Shown one piece after another: positions 35,357-47,834 of a DNA stretch of 64,000 nucleotides; the stretch's first letter is position 1, and every line of letters begins with the position of its first letter. The DNA comes from Nageia nagi (Eukaryota > Pinophyta). The DNA lies in NCBI GenBank assembly GCA_050084985.1, contig JBITNC010000001.1:66154001-66218000 (forward strand), read 5' to 3'. Below the pieces are notes generated by a model. It was not told the DNA's origin. It saw only the letters and a program-made list of their open reading frames with translations, and ran no database searches. The position numbers were made by a program, and so were the translations under genes.

Positions 35357-36045
35357 TATGCAAACCACTAATAACTTGTCACTATATTTTAGACCTCTAA
35401 TAGGAACTACACCTAGATATCTATCCAATTCTTCACTCTTGAAGTCATCTTGCTAGTTTTCAAAATGGTGAAATTTAGAATTTGGGAGGAATCCATTATT
35501 TATGGAATTGTTTATATATCCTACAATATTTTTATGTATGTTTGATAAATAATAAATACACAAATATTCTAAATGCTTGGGGTCTAATTTCCAATTTGCC
35601 CAAATACTATATCTTTTAATGTTATCTCCATTCCTTGCTAATATGAGATAATTTTTTTTACTGTAAATTGGATCACAAAATGGTATTAATGGATCTTTTA
35701 CACTTCCTAGAGGAATAATCATATCATTTGATATGAATAAACCCATGCCACTCCATGTATATATTCAGATTCTCTTATCATGTATCTATTACCATAATAT
35801 TTGAATGGCATGTAAGCTTTTGGAAATCATTATTTGATTGGACATGGACCAAATAGATTCTGATCATATGTATCCTAATATAAATGTTGGTATTTAGTAG
35901 GAAATGGAGGATCACATAAATTATCTAATGGTATATAAAATGGAAAAGGCTCAACAGCATCATCACTTCTAAATATTTTGAAGTCATATTTGATATCTAG
36001 TTCTTCTACGTGTTGTTCCCTCTTCATTTGATGGATATGCATAAC
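35357..36045 (-). pseudogene. Decayed ORF of unknown function near CACTA
   Basis: About 230 codons read on the minus strand with two or three TAG/TAA stops and one frameshift near 35745. Landmarks: VEELDIKYDFKIFRSDDAVE, PFPFYIPLDNLCDPPFP, TYDQNLFGPCPIK, FKYYGNRYMIRE, then DMIIPLGSVKDPLIPFCDP, YSIWANWKLDPKHLEYLC and GVVPIRGLKYSDKLLVV at the end. It is rich in aromatic and Pro residues and has no recognisable domain. It could be an accessory CACTA ORF or an unrelated host pseudogene. The coherent frame argues that it was once translated. Confidence 0.55.
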
Positions 36046-36484
36046 TTACTTTTTAAATTTAATATTAAATTGAAAACTAAATCAAAATTTGATGTTAATT
36101 ACCTCATAGTCATCATCATCATCATAGTGTTTTTGTAATAGACACCATACTATTAACTTAAATATTTCTCATAACAATATTGTATACCTCATTCTTAATG
36201 ACACATAATGTAAATACATATATTTTACATTCATTCTTAATAACATATACCTAGTTCTCCTCTAGATCATTATCATTGGAAGAAATGTTAATCTTCCTAG
36301 GAGGAGATAGCTCTAGTAGCTCATCATTTAGGAGCTTTTCAACAAGCTCAATATCAACACAAGTATTAATACCTTATTATGAAAGCAAGGTTAATTAACA
36401 CCAATATGCTTAGGGAAGACTTATTTCAAGAGGAAGAACCATTTCCTCAGTCATAAAAGCATTAGATTCCATTGTAAAGTGAGT

Positions 36485-36715
36485 TTAAAAGTATAGCATG
36501 TGGGTTATGACTTCATTCCTTTGTTTATCAAGGATTGACCACTTTACCATCTTGCCTTCATATTCTTTCTTCTTTTCTTTCTTCCAAAGCTTGTTCTTTT
36601 TCTTCTCAATTATCTCCATTCTTGCTTTCTTATGCTTAGAAGACATCATAAACACTCCTTTTTGTATTTTCAAGAATAAGGTTAGACTAAGGAATAAGAA
36701 GGAATATATTTGCAC
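36485..36715 (-). pseudogene. Basic N-terminal-like exon
   Basis: The open frame contains MSSKHKKARMEIIEKKKNKL and KKEKKKEYEGKMVKWSIL. It is a strongly basic, probably helical stretch and could be the first exon of the ORF at 35357-36045. The link is an inference from strand and spacing. Confidence 0.3.
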
Positions 36716-36720
36716 ATATT

Positions 36721-39700
36721 CAAGTAATAATAAGAATTAACTTTCCCTCTTTAAAAAAAAAACATTAATGTCCTTCCCTCTTTTTTTATTAAAAAAATAT
36801 AAACAAAAATGGAGAGAAAAAAATAACTTTCACTTTAGAAGGTAATTTCTAAAAAAACATTTCCTCTTTAATAAATTATTTCAAATAAGGAAGACTTAAC
36901 TTGAAAAAAAATACTTTCTTTAAGAAGTAACTCCAAAATTTTAAGAATAAAAAAATCCCTCATATAATTACTTCCTCCTTTTTTTAAGAAAAGACTTTTT
37001 TTTAAATGATTAAATATAATCACTAAAAAAATATTATTACTTCACCAAATATTTGTATAAATGCAAAAAAGCATTTACATTTCTACCCACCAAAGTACAA
37101 ACTTGCACTATTCACAAATTAATAAAATTTCATGAACATTTTGACAAATTTGAGTTTATTGTAACCAAAACAAATTGGAGAGGGGAGGTGGGGAGTGGTC
37201 TGGTATTGGATACATGATAGGCCAAAGGTGGCCATTGGATCTTGAGAGGATGGGAAGTACAGTAAGAAAGAGCGATGGTGTAGGCATTAGCGATACTTGG
37301 CAAGGTAGACATGTGGTTTGTGGTGGAGCTCTATAGTGGTGGAGTGGTAGGAGATCATGTCAATGATGGGAGGTCGCACTACAATGGGAGGTCACAAAGT
37401 TGACACTCCAAGATGTCATTCTATTACTAAATGAATTTATCCTATTCCCACTACTTCCTTATCTCTCCTCAATCTATTGGAAGAGAAACCCTAACCTCCT
37501 TGCTTACTAAACCCTCTATAGTTGAATGTGATCATCTATTTCATTCAATTAGGTTGGAGCACTAGTAACATTGAGAATTAGGGATATGTGGTCCACCAAT
37601 GACCATAAATTGCATCAAACTTGTTATCAACTCCATCCTAGGATCTAGCATATTTTACATGAGTAAGGGATGGGTGTAGCCAATGATGAGGGGATGCACT
37701 AGTGGGGAAGGCCACTTTGCAATTAAAGGTTACATTTCTCAAGATGAAAAAAAGAAATGAAGGGAGCCATTAGTTTTGAAAGGAGTCATGGTAGGGAGGG
37801 AGTAGTATGTGCTACCAAAGGTTGCAAATTGGACTTTACACTTGATAGTCAATTGTGGGGTTTAGCCACCATAGCAGAGAAGCAACACGTCGTGGTGGTG
37901 GAGGGAGTGGCGTGGGCTACCTAGGGACTCACAAATATTAAACACTTTTTTTGTTAAAATATTTTTTATATATTGAATTTTATTTCAATATTTATAAAAA
38001 ATATCCCTTTTAAAAAACACTATTTTTCTTCATTTTTTTATAAACAAGGTACTATTATGTATTAAAGAATATAAATTTTATTTTACAGATAACTCTATAT
38101 ATAAAAGATTTTGCAAAATTTACCTTCCATATTTTTATAACCATAAAATAATATTATAAGGTAAACTTTTGCAAATTTATACTACTATAAGTTTCAACAA
38201 AAAAAAAATCAACAATAATACATTATTGTTATTTAGAGAAAAAGAAAACTAACACAAGAATATTAGCACATAATAATTCCATAACAATAACATATTGTTA
38301 ATTTTAAGAAAAATTTCTAAAACAAATACATAACTAAACACATGTTACTCCATATTAATCATTTTGTTAAAAAAAAATACAACTAACACATGGTAAACAA
38401 AAAAGGTTAGTATCATAAAATAACAAAATGAAAGAAGAGAGGTTGTACCTTGAATTGGTTTTACCTCACAAATAAGGAGTAATATGAACCTCTAAGTATG
38501 GATCTAGATGCCAATTTGTAACACAACCCAAACTTTCATCATCTAAACCCCTAAATTTTGGAACACTTTTTTTTAATTTATCGATTTAGGTTCAATATTA
38601 ATAAACTTATATCCCATATGTATTATATATTGCTACCTTATCAACTTTATTTAATTCTCATGCTTTCTTTCTAAGTACAAGGGTATGTTAATTAGGTATT
38701 CTTTCCCTCACTTGCGAGTGAATACTCCTAATGATCATGCCCTTGTTTTATATGAACTTATTTATTGTATCCTTGAGCTTGAGAGGGTGTACTTGTTATG
38801 TCATAAAGGTTTAATATCACTAGTTTAAGTGCAAATCAATATTCAAGAAATCTTATGGTATAGATACCAAACAATCCCAAGCATCCCAAATTATTTTTTG
38901 TAGTATCCCCAAACTATCCCATTTATTCCTAAAGGATCCCTAACATTTCCTGTATGGCCCTAAATCTAAATTTGGGTCCATATGACTAATTTGGGATCCT
39001 TTCCAAACATTTGGGATGACAGTGGATTTATTTAGGGTTCTTATTTCTCACTTATCCCTTAGACCACTGTACAAGCATTTGAATAATATTCATTCGTTCC
39101 CTATTTATTTTCATAATATACTAATTTTTAATAAGCCATAAATTTCATTAATCAATCTCTATAACTTGCAAATAAACAAAAATGATAATCCACTTTGGTT
39201 TCATATGTGAGGTCATGTAAATTAGATGGTATTTTCTAACCCTAGTTCCCCACTTCATTTGTTAATGTACTATGTAAATCGTAAACCCATTAGATCACAA
39301 AGTTAACAATTCATTCAATAAGAAAGAATTAGTCAATTTAATCAACTAAAGCATCTCATTTAAATATAATCCAAACATAAAATAGGTGAAACTACCTTTC
39401 TTACATGAGTTATTACAAGGAGAGAAATTAAAATAGTCTTGTGGTAAAATTGGAAACATAGCCCTAAAATATTTCATTAGTACATAGAAAATCATATTTG
39501 TATTTGTATTGAAGTCTCTACAAATACTATACTATCAACGATTACAAGGCTATGTCAATTTACACTAAAGAAGGGTAACCTTGATCATTTAACAAGGTTC
39601 CCTTTTTACACGTTTTAAATGATCAATTACATATTAGATATTTAAATATTAATTTAGAGTTATCCAATGTAATGTTGTCCTCTTGATGTAGAGTTTATGT

Positions 39701-40430
39701 CTTCAACTTCAAGCTTCTTTCCAAGGATCAAGGAGATAGGATCAAGTATTAGGAAGAGTATAGAGTTAAAGGATCAAGATAATTCCCCCTTTTTTTTGTA
39801 ACCATGATGCATATTTAATGGTATCTAAATGAGTAAGATATTTATATGGATCACAAGAGGTTTTTAATTCCTCTTTTCCTTGACCACATGAACTATAGCT
39901 TTCATAAAACTTTCTTAGATATGATGGAATTTGATTTTATTCTAAAATGCTTGAAAGACTTCATAAATATTAAATGGTGTTATAACAATTTTAGCCTATT
40001 TTAAAGAAAGATAAACTTACTCAAAATATAGTCTTGCAATCTTATACTATTAATTATTAATTCTTTGTTACTTTTATTATAGTGTAACAATAAAAAAAAG
40101 AGAGATTAAGCATCAATAAGGTATCCAATATTGAAGGTGGAATATACCCAAAAATAAATTATTATTTCACTAAGGAAAATTATGAGTAAGACATGGGTTG
40201 ATGTAGGAGAATTCAGTATGAATAAAAATATGATAGTAAAACCATAATTGTTTAAGCTTCATCTGTAATCATAAACCTATTAAATCCTATTAAGTTTGGT
40301 ATTATATACTAATATGCTAATCTTGGATAGTCTTTCAATGATGTAATCCTTTAAAGTAAAATGCAGATAATAAAAAAGAAAAGAAAGCTTGCATGTTCTC
40401 ATGGTCACTATGTAGAAAGGAACCTTTTTA
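36721..40430. other. No gene recognised; possible LTR-end motif
   Basis: 36.7-37.1 kb consists of A- and T-rich tracts. 37.15-37.93 kb is less A+T-rich, with GTGG-type words, and has no readable protein. Near 38500-38525 the minus strand reads TTACAAATTGGCATCTAGAT, which resembles an LTR end followed by a primer binding site of a minus-strand element. The matching LTR and pol genes were not found. Confidence 0.35.
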
Positions 40431-41430
40431 CATTCAAAGAAACTCAATGACCATACAAATGACCAAACTTTGCAATATTTTGTGGCATTATTATAGCATG
40501 TATCACTATGTGAGCTCAACAAAGAGGAATAGAGACCCCTTAAAGAGTAGTTGAAATGGTTTCACATTAGTTAATATGATTGTGAATGTCCATATATAAA
40601 TAATACACAAGTTTGAGAATTATTTTATAGTAGTATGTTACAAGTAAAATTTATGGATTATATTTATTGGTAGGATACACATAATTTATTATATGATAGG
40701 GCATGCAATCCAAACTCTGCAACCTTTGCTATCAATCCTTCAGTTTGTGACCCCACTTGAGCTCTAGATGAAGGTATGGAGATCCATTTAATAATATTTG
40801 AAAATGGCTTCTCAATGCATATTATGGTTGTAAATATCAGAATGTGAGTAATATACAAAGTCCAAAAATCATTTGAAAGAGGAAATTATTTGAAAGACTA
40901 TGCAAAGTCAAACTTTGCAACCTTTGCTATCATTATTTGGTATATGTCACTATGTGGGCTCAAGAAGAAAATATGGAGGTCCATTTCCAAGTAGTTAAAA
41001 TGATTTCTCGATGGATGTTGAGGTTTTGAATGCCTAAAAATTGTCTAATGGAGACATATTGTACACATATGATGATAAGACACATATAGATGGGCTAAAA
41101 AGTGGTGCTAGAATAAATAAGCATAGCACTTACCAAAATTTGCAACCTTTTCTAGTATTTTCTATCATGTAATATGATGGGAGCACTAGATAAAGGTTAG
41201 GAGATATTTCAAGAGTAATTGAAAAAGGTTAATCATCAAATTTTTTGGTCATGAGTGCCTTGTTAGCCATGTATGTGAAATGGAAAAAAGAATATACAAG
41301 ATCTAGAAATAGATATTAAGGTACCTATTACAAACAACATTTCATGGCATTAAAATGATTCAAATGCAATACAAAGGCATAGAATTAGATTGAAAATCAT
41401 TATCAACATTCTATTAGCATGTACAACATA
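40430..41430. repeat. Degenerate tandem repeat of about 190-260 bp
   Basis: Four or five copies share the consensus AACTTTGCAACCTTTGCTAT, then GTCACTATGTGGGCTCAA, then ATATGGAGATCCATTTC, then GTAGTTGAAATGATTTCTC. Copies start near 40466, 40715, 40911 and 41138, with a weak fifth near 41400. Spacing varies through small indels. No ORF of note. Confidence 0.7.
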
Positions 41431-41549
41431 ATCTCTAGAAGAAAGTATTGAGATTCATGAAAGATTGAATTGACAACTAACTGTCCCTCGCATATTATCT
41501 AAGAAAAAAAAAATTACCTTTCTACCTTTACAATTAGGCAAGGAGTACA

Positions 41550-41960
41550 ACCTCACATGTAATATACCAACTAAAAAGGTCTCTTCCAAGTACTTAAATA
41601 GTATCAATGTCATAAATATTTCAATGAAATCATCTTTCTTCCATAAATTATAATAAATGCAAGTAGGCTTTACAGCATAACTAAATAATTATACAAAACT
41701 TTACATATAGAAATATCAAATAATTCTAAATAATTATTTCCAAAGTACTTTAATAGTAAAATAATTAAATGAACCTATCCAATGATAATAAATGCATCAC
41801 AACTTGTCTGAAATTTGTAGAAAGCTTCATATGTAAGAGTACCACATAATTACAAAGAAATTCTTTCCCACAACACTTTACTAGTAATATTTTCATGTAT
41901 CTATCTCTTTTCAAACTATAATAAATGTAATATACTCATAATGTAACCAAGCATTTTTAA
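41550..41960. repeat. Degenerate repeat of about 125-155 bp
   Basis: Three diverged copies contain TTCCAAGTACTT(A)AATAGTA, followed about 70 bp later by CCA(T)AAATTATAATAAATGCA. Starts lie near 41583, 41738 and 41862. The array is weaker than the one at 40430-41430 and may be a separate family. Confidence 0.45.
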
Positions 41961-42384
41961 CCAAGTATATAAAATGCAAGAGATAAAATACTCAAGCTTA
42001 AGAGGATGGGATCCTTTTCTCCATAATACTTTAAACCAAAGTTGAGAATAGCAAAAATGAAATGATAATAGATGCCTTTTTCTTAATGTTCCACTCCTTT
42101 ATTTATAGCCAAGGAGACTCAAAAATTTCCAAATGGCCATATATTCATCCTTTTAATAATTTTGTGGTAGGTCTTAATAGATTTTTTGATGACTATAGTG
42201 GTATTAAATAGTTTGGACCTCTTTTATATTAACTGATACTATATACCTAAGGCTAGGAGGAGCGGGTAGGGTTTATTGAAAACATTATAGAAAGGCCTTG
42301 TAAGAAGGAGGACAAAGTCAGATAGGAGGTCATATAGATATTTCTTACTTTTCATGTGATATTTTTTTTAATATAAAATGGACC

Positions 42385-43890
42385 TAGCCAATGGGGGGGT
42401 CCCTATGCTTCATCATCCTTTTCCCAAGCAATTCAAAAGAATATGCAAAATGGAATCCAACTAGGCAATCCGATCAAGGTGCAGAAGGTAGATTTTGATA
42501 AAGGCATATCAAGAATAATTATCCCAAATGTTGTGTATGACAAGATGCTAGAATCCAAAAAAAATACCCTTATTAGAAATTTCATGGGAATAAGGTCAAT
42601 ACTCAAAAATATAAGGACATGGATAAAAATAGTATGAAGATTCAAAGGGGAGGTGGAAATGGTAACACTTCTAAAATATTTCTTAATGTTTAATGTCAAC
42701 CTAGAGAAAGATCTCCATTGGGTAATGTAAAAAGGGCCTTGGTGGTTTTGGAAAAGTGAACTACACCTAAAGAAATGGTATGAAGGATTTAGGCCTCAAA
42801 AAGAATCTTTTACAAAAATCTTGACATGGATATCACTACCAAACATCCTGACTGACTTCTATTTGAAGAAATATTTATTAGTATTACCTCAATAATGGGT
42901 GAATATATATGTATGGATAAGAATACAAGATCTAGACAAACTTATCAAATTATAATATGTTGTTCCAATATACACATCTCAAAGCCTATGAAGACAAACA
43001 TATGTCTAAAAAATAAAAGAGGGGAACATATCTAGGAGATATCATTCAATATACCTCCAACAATTTGAGCTAAGTGTAATAGATATGGACATATAGAAAA
43101 AGGTTTCCTAGGAAGAAATAGGCAACAAAATCAACAAGGGCCATGACCAAATCAACAAAGCTATAACCACTATTATAGGCCTAATCGTAAAATGAGGGGA
43201 ACATGGAAGCTAATAGGAGGATGAAACCAACCAACCAAATAGGAAAAAGGGAATAATAAGGAAGTTAATCAACAATCAACTAGAACATCTAGAGAAGATG
43301 ATAATGAAGAGTTCATAGTTTTAAATATACAAAACAAGACAACTCCTATTCTAGGGAATAAGGCTCAAAGAGAACCACAAAAGGTAGATTCACCCCTAAA
43401 GGGTAATTATTTTGAGGTGTTTGCATAATATAATAGAAGAATAAGGTATAATGGCCTCCCAAATAGAAGAAACTTAGTTCCAAAATCCAACCAATGAGGA
43501 AGAACTGATACAAGAAATGGATGAGATGATGAGTAATACAATGTAAGCATGCAAATAACAAATCATGATGGAGAAGAACCAAAGGAAATCTACAAAGAAA
43601 ATAAAGCAGATGTAGAGGAGAGGAAAATGAGGAAGAAGAAGAAGAGAACCAAGTAGAAAGTGATGAAGAAGAGGAGGATAAAGAATATAAGGAGCTGGAA
43701 AATAAAAATGAGGTGGAAGGAAAAAAGAAGAACAATAAAAAAGGAATTCCCAAAGCCCCATTACAAAATACAAAATATGTTACGTTAAGAAGGATCATAG
43801 CAAATCTGGAAAAAGATGGAAAAGAGGACCACACTTAGTGAAGAAAAAAGGAAAACATGGGAGAAAAAATCATGAGAAGAGTGGTGTTAA
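42385..43890 (+). pseudogene. LINE-2 ORF1 (DUF4283, zinc knuckle, acidic tail)
   Basis: The N-terminal part FSQAIQKNMQNGIQLGNP is followed by the DUF4283 domain: TLLKYFLMFNVNLEKDLHW, KGPWWFWKSELHLKKWYEGF and ILTWISLPNILTDFYLKKYL (about 42665-42890). CNRYGHIEKGF near 43075 is a CCHC knuckle remnant with first Cys and His retained. A Lys/Glu-rich tail runs from 43590 to 43760. ORF1 proteins bind the element RNA. Several stops interrupt it. Confidence 0.85.
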
Positions 43891-43896
43891 AATAAT

Positions 43897-46690
43897 ATGA
43901 TGATGAACATCATATGCTGGAATATCCAAGGATGCAATCTACTTGAGAAATAAAATATTGTTAGAGACTTGAGGAGATATAGTAAACCAAACATGTAACT
44001 AATATAAGAAACCAAAGTTAAGCAACATAAGATTTAGAAAATAGCAAAAATGATATGGAGGGAAGCCAAATATGTGGCTATCATAGTAGTAGGAAAAGTA
44101 GGTAGACTTTGGACCTTATAGTATCCTATAAAAATTTATGCAGAAAGGATGTAATGCCCCTCCAATAGATGTTTATCTATGAAAATCACATGTAATTCTT
44201 TAATCTGTAGTTTCATTATGTCTAACATCTATGCACCCAACCTTATAATGAGGAGAAAATAGTTTTAGGAATTTTTATAAAACCATAAAAAATATTTCCA
44301 AATATGTCTTGGCTTATAGAAGGATATTTTAATACTCCATTGAATATAGAGGATAAATATGGAGGTAGACTCAATATGACCACTAGTATGGAAGACTTCA
44401 AAACAATTCTTGATGATAATGCTTTTATTGATCTCAATTTAAAAGGGAATATATATACTTGGTCCAATAGATGGATTGGGGCAAGTTTTATACAAAGAAT
44501 ATTAGATAGGATAGCAGTTACCCAAGACTGGCTAGATAATTAACCTAATGCTATTTTAAACTCTATATCAAGAATACCTTCAGATCACATACTGAGAGAG
44601 CTTAAAATGGAAAAAATAGTAAAGAAAAAATACCCTTTTAGGTTTGAAAATATGTGGATGTCTCATCTAGACTTCAAGGATAGGCTTTTAGAATGGTGGA
44701 AGATCAAGATTGAGGGAACAACCATGTATAGGTTAGTCAAGAAACTTGATGAAGTCAAAAGAAATCTAAAAATATTGAATAGAAAAGTTTTTAAAAATGT
44801 ACATTTTAGGAAGATTTATATGAAAGAAAAGTTGGAAAAAATTGAGAATGAAATACTGATTACAAGAAGGAAAAGTGAGCTAGATAAGGAAAAAAAATTA
44901 CTTCTACCAAAGTTCTATATTACTATCTATCAAGAGGAACAACTCTGGAGATAGAAATCTAGAGTGGCCTAGCTCAAAGAAGGAGATAAAAATACAAATT
45001 TCTTTAGAATCACCACCATAATAAGGAAAAATTACAATAGGATTAATGATATCAAAATAATAGATGGTGTTTTAACTTCAAAAGAAAAGGAAATTAAGCA
45101 AAAAGTAGAGGGATTTTACAAAGGCTTGCTGATAGTGGATCAAAGAAATAGACCTATAGCCAAGGGAAAATTTTCTAAAAATATACCAAAAATTATAAAA
45201 AAATCAATAAAATAAAGCATTACAATAGAAGACTACAAAAAAAGTTAAAAAATAAATTTTCCTAATGGAAGCTAATAAAGCTCCTTGACCAGATGGCTTT
45301 CCAGCTAGGTTTTTCCAAAAAAATTGGGAAATTATAGGGAAAGATGTGTGGTATATTGTAAAAGAATTTTTTTTAAAGGAAATTTTTTTGAAATAATGGA
45401 ATAACACATTCTTGACCCTAATCCCTAATACACAAGAAGCAAAGGAGTTCAAATACTACATACCAATTAGTCTCTACAATGTAATCTATAAAATCATCAC
45501 AAAAATAATGGTAGAAAGGCTAAAATTGCTAATGTCTAAAATCATTTCTAAAGAGCAAGATGAATTCATCAAAGGGATGCAAATTGTGGATATAATTATT
45601 TAGATGCATGAGTTCCTTCATTTAATGCATAAAAATAAAACTTTGACTATGGTGGTAAAGTTAGATATGGAAAAGGCCTATGATAGGGTGAGTTGGCCTC
45701 TTTTGGATTTGGTTTTAGGTAAAATTGAGTTTGGGAAAATTTGGATAAATTGGACTACATAGTGTATATGTTCACCTATTTTTTCTATTATCATTTTTGG
45801 GGAAGTAATAAGTTATTTTAACTCCCAAAGAGGGCTTACGCAAGGAGACCCAATATCCCCTTATTTGTTCATCATAATGGTGGAGGTGTTGGGGAGGACA
45901 TTGAAATAGTTAGAGACACTCAAATCTTGAAAGGGGCTATTCCAATCCCCAATTGTAAGGCCACAACTCACCATAAATTTGTGGATGATATAATCTTTGT
46001 TGGTAAAGCTGAAATTGAATTGTCTCCCTCCTTTCAACTTTACCAACTGAAGCCAATAAGAAGAGTATTACTAAGATATGGGGTTGAAAGATTGAAGAGT
46101 TTCCAACCAGATATTTAGGAATGCCCCTTTTTTTTTTGAGACTCAAATCTCAATATTGGGATGTGTTAGTTTATAAAATCCAAAATAAACTCACAATATG
46201 GAAGGAAAAATGTATGAGTTATGCAGGTAAACTTATCCTCATCAAATCTATTCTTCAAAGCATACTTATTTATAGTACAATGGCTTTTAAATTGCCTATA
46301 AATATTAGTGATAAGATAGATAAAATCTATAATAAATTTTTGTGGTCAGAAGATTTAAAAAAGAGGAAAATCACCATTGTAAGTTGGAATTTTTTTTCCT
46401 ATAAAAGGATCAAGGAGGATTGGGGTTGATAAAAATGAAGCAAGTAGGTCAAGCTTTGAGAGGAAAACTAGCTTGGTAAATAGCTCAGAATGAAGAGAAG
46501 GAATGGGTTCATACATGTAAGGAGAAATATATGATGGGTTAAAATTTTATCTTGAAAATTCAAAATCCACCATATGGTTTACCATTTTGGAATGGTATAA
46601 TAGTGGTAAGGTACCAAATTCAAGAGGTAACTATATGGAACCTAGGAAATGGTGAGTAAGTATACATGTGAGAAGATGCATGGTTGAAGA
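43897..46690 (+). pseudogene. LINE-2 ORF2, endonuclease and RT part
   Basis: Three ATG codons begin at 43897 and lead into MNIICWNIQGCNLLEK, the start of an L1 endonuclease; QETKVKQ follows after 40 codons. Then FIDLNLKGNIYTWSNRW and IQRILDRIAV (about 44425-44515). RT blocks: ANKAP-like region near 45270, FKYYIPISLYNVIYKIITKI (45450), VVKLDMEKAYDRVSWPLLDL (45653), QRGLTQGDPISPYLFIIMVE (45829) and the catalytic FVDD at 45978-45989. KIQNKLTIWKEKCMSYAGKL (about 46176) follows. Stops and frameshifts are frequent. Confidence 0.92.
46686..46690 (+). repeat. Target duplication, left copy (GAAGA)
   Basis: GAAGA directly before the LTR at 46691 is repeated at 55550-55554 directly after the second LTR. 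Five base pairs is the usual size for copia integrase. Confidence 0.9.
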
Positions 46691-47167
46691 TGTTGAAATA
46701 TATAATGAATTATTGTAAATAGATGTATTAAATATTCTATGTAAATTTACTAATACTTAAGGATATTATTTGATACCTTAAGTATTTTTGTGAATATAAT
46801 AATGTGACTTGTCCTACACTCCAAGTCATGAGCATACCCCTTGGGTAAAAGATATGCATGTCATGCTTAGGTCATCCAAAGAGGGATTTTGGCCTATAAA
46901 TAGAAGGCTCCCTCTTTGTAATGACACACCAATTGTGGAGTAAGGATATGCTATAGGATAGAAGTGTAGGAGTTGAGATTAGAATAATTGTAAGAGAGTT
47001 GTATTTGTGAGAGAAGTAAAGATCTAGTTAGTGGATGTGCTCTTAGTTGGAGGAACCACTTTATATCTTGTGTTGTGAGATTGCTTTGTGTATTTTTTGA
47101 ATGTAATTGTGAGCTTTCATGTGAACTTGGTAGTTTAAGAATTATATTGTTAATGTTAGTTCCTTCA
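46691..47167 (+). repeat. 5' LTR of the LARD-like element
   Basis: Starts TGTTGAAATATATAATGAAT and ends CCTTCA, 477 bp. Shared with the 3' LTR and copia-1 LTR: ACACTCCAAGTCATGAGCAT, GGATTTTGGCCTATAAATAG (promoter-like TATA segment near 46890) and AGTTGGAGGAACCACTTTAT. The usual TG...CA ends are intact. Confidence 0.93.
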
Positions 47168-47170
47168 AAT

Positions 47171-47183
47171 TGGTATCAAAGCA
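47171..47183 (+). promoter_or_regulatory. Primer binding site, initiator-Met tRNA type
   Basis: TGGTATCAAAGCA lies three bases after the LTR. It differs by one base from TGGTATCAGAGC, the methionine initiator tRNA complement used by most plant copia elements. Confidence 0.88.
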
Positions 47184-47834
47184 ACTTAAAGGCCCCTCTT
47201 CACATCCTTGGAGTTGAGGCTCTACATCTTCCTCTTAGAGGTTCTTATTCTTTATCCTTCATTCCATTGAGAGGTAAAAGTGATTCAAGGTATAATCTTA
47301 CTTCTCTCTATCTTGATTTACTTAATATAGCAAGATATTGTTTTTTCATACTAACATGTATTATTGTTATTTTCCTATCATATTGCTATAATTCTTGCAT
47401 ATATTTTAGTATTTTTTGAAGGTTTTTTTATTATCAAAAGTTGAGTACAAAAAAAAAATAAAAAAAATCTATCTATATGTTTTTTTTCCTTCAATTTTAC
47501 ATGCAAATATTTTATAGCAATATATTTTCTTATATGCAATTTTTATTATAAAAATGATATGAAAATATGTTGTAAGGAATCATTATTTTTACACAAATAT
47601 TGTGAGAAAGCATAAAAAGGAAAGGTTTATTGCTTTAATATACAAATATTTTTTTCTTACAATTTCTTTTGCAAGTATAATTATAAGGAGAAAGTGTAAA
47701 TAAACAATAAAATAAAATATTTTGAGTATTGTATGGGTAGCCTCTAATTTTTTTTTACACACACCCACAAAATAAAATATTTGTATGGGCAACCTCAGTC
47801 AACCCTCATAGCCTGATCTCCACCACTTTATTCA
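47184..47834 (+). other. Leader of the LARD-like element, no gene
   Basis: After the primer binding site, about 200 bp of T- and C-containing leader are followed by A+T-rich tracts. No gag start was found. The open frame at 47075-47419 straddles the LTR boundary and has no gag similarity. Confidence 0.5.

Larger units (their letters stand above)
34903..36720 (-). mobile_element. CACTA transposon, distal part beyond the gypsy insertion
   Basis: This is the continuation of the minus-strand CACTA element on the other side of the gypsy element. Removing the gypsy and one copy of the 5-bp duplication brings the Asp/Asn-rich stretch at 26300-26433 into one frame with AFNEDIHSD at about 34930-34903. 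Farther out are an unrecognised ORF (35357-36045) and a Lys-rich N-terminal-like exon (36485-36715). Where the element ends is not visible. Confidence 0.55.
42370..46690 (+). mobile_element. Second LINE (L1 type), 5' part
   Basis: Plus-strand plant L1 with ORF1 and the endonuclease and RT parts of ORF2. At 46690 it is cut by the LTR element at 46691-55549 and continues at 55550 with the zinc-binding region. The frame joins cleanly across the insertion once one GAAGA copy is removed. It is related to, but clearly different from, the LINE at 5450-10956. Confidence 0.92.

Noticed and set aside
36498-36740. Phe/Ser-rich plus-strand ORF, considered as a membrane protein
   Set aside because: It is the complement of a Lys-rich stretch; hydrophobicity comes from TTT and TTC runs.
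38500-38525. Possible minus-strand LTR end and primer binding site
   Set aside because: Single short motif without paired LTR or pol genes.
43346-43834. Long minus-strand ORF rich in Phe, Ser and Leu (162 codons)
   Set aside because: It is the antisense of the purine-rich Lys/Glu tail of LINE-2 ORF1; composition alone keeps it open.
47075-47419. Plus-strand ORF across the LTR boundary, considered as gag
   Set aside because: It starts inside the LTR, has no gag motif and covers the primer binding site.
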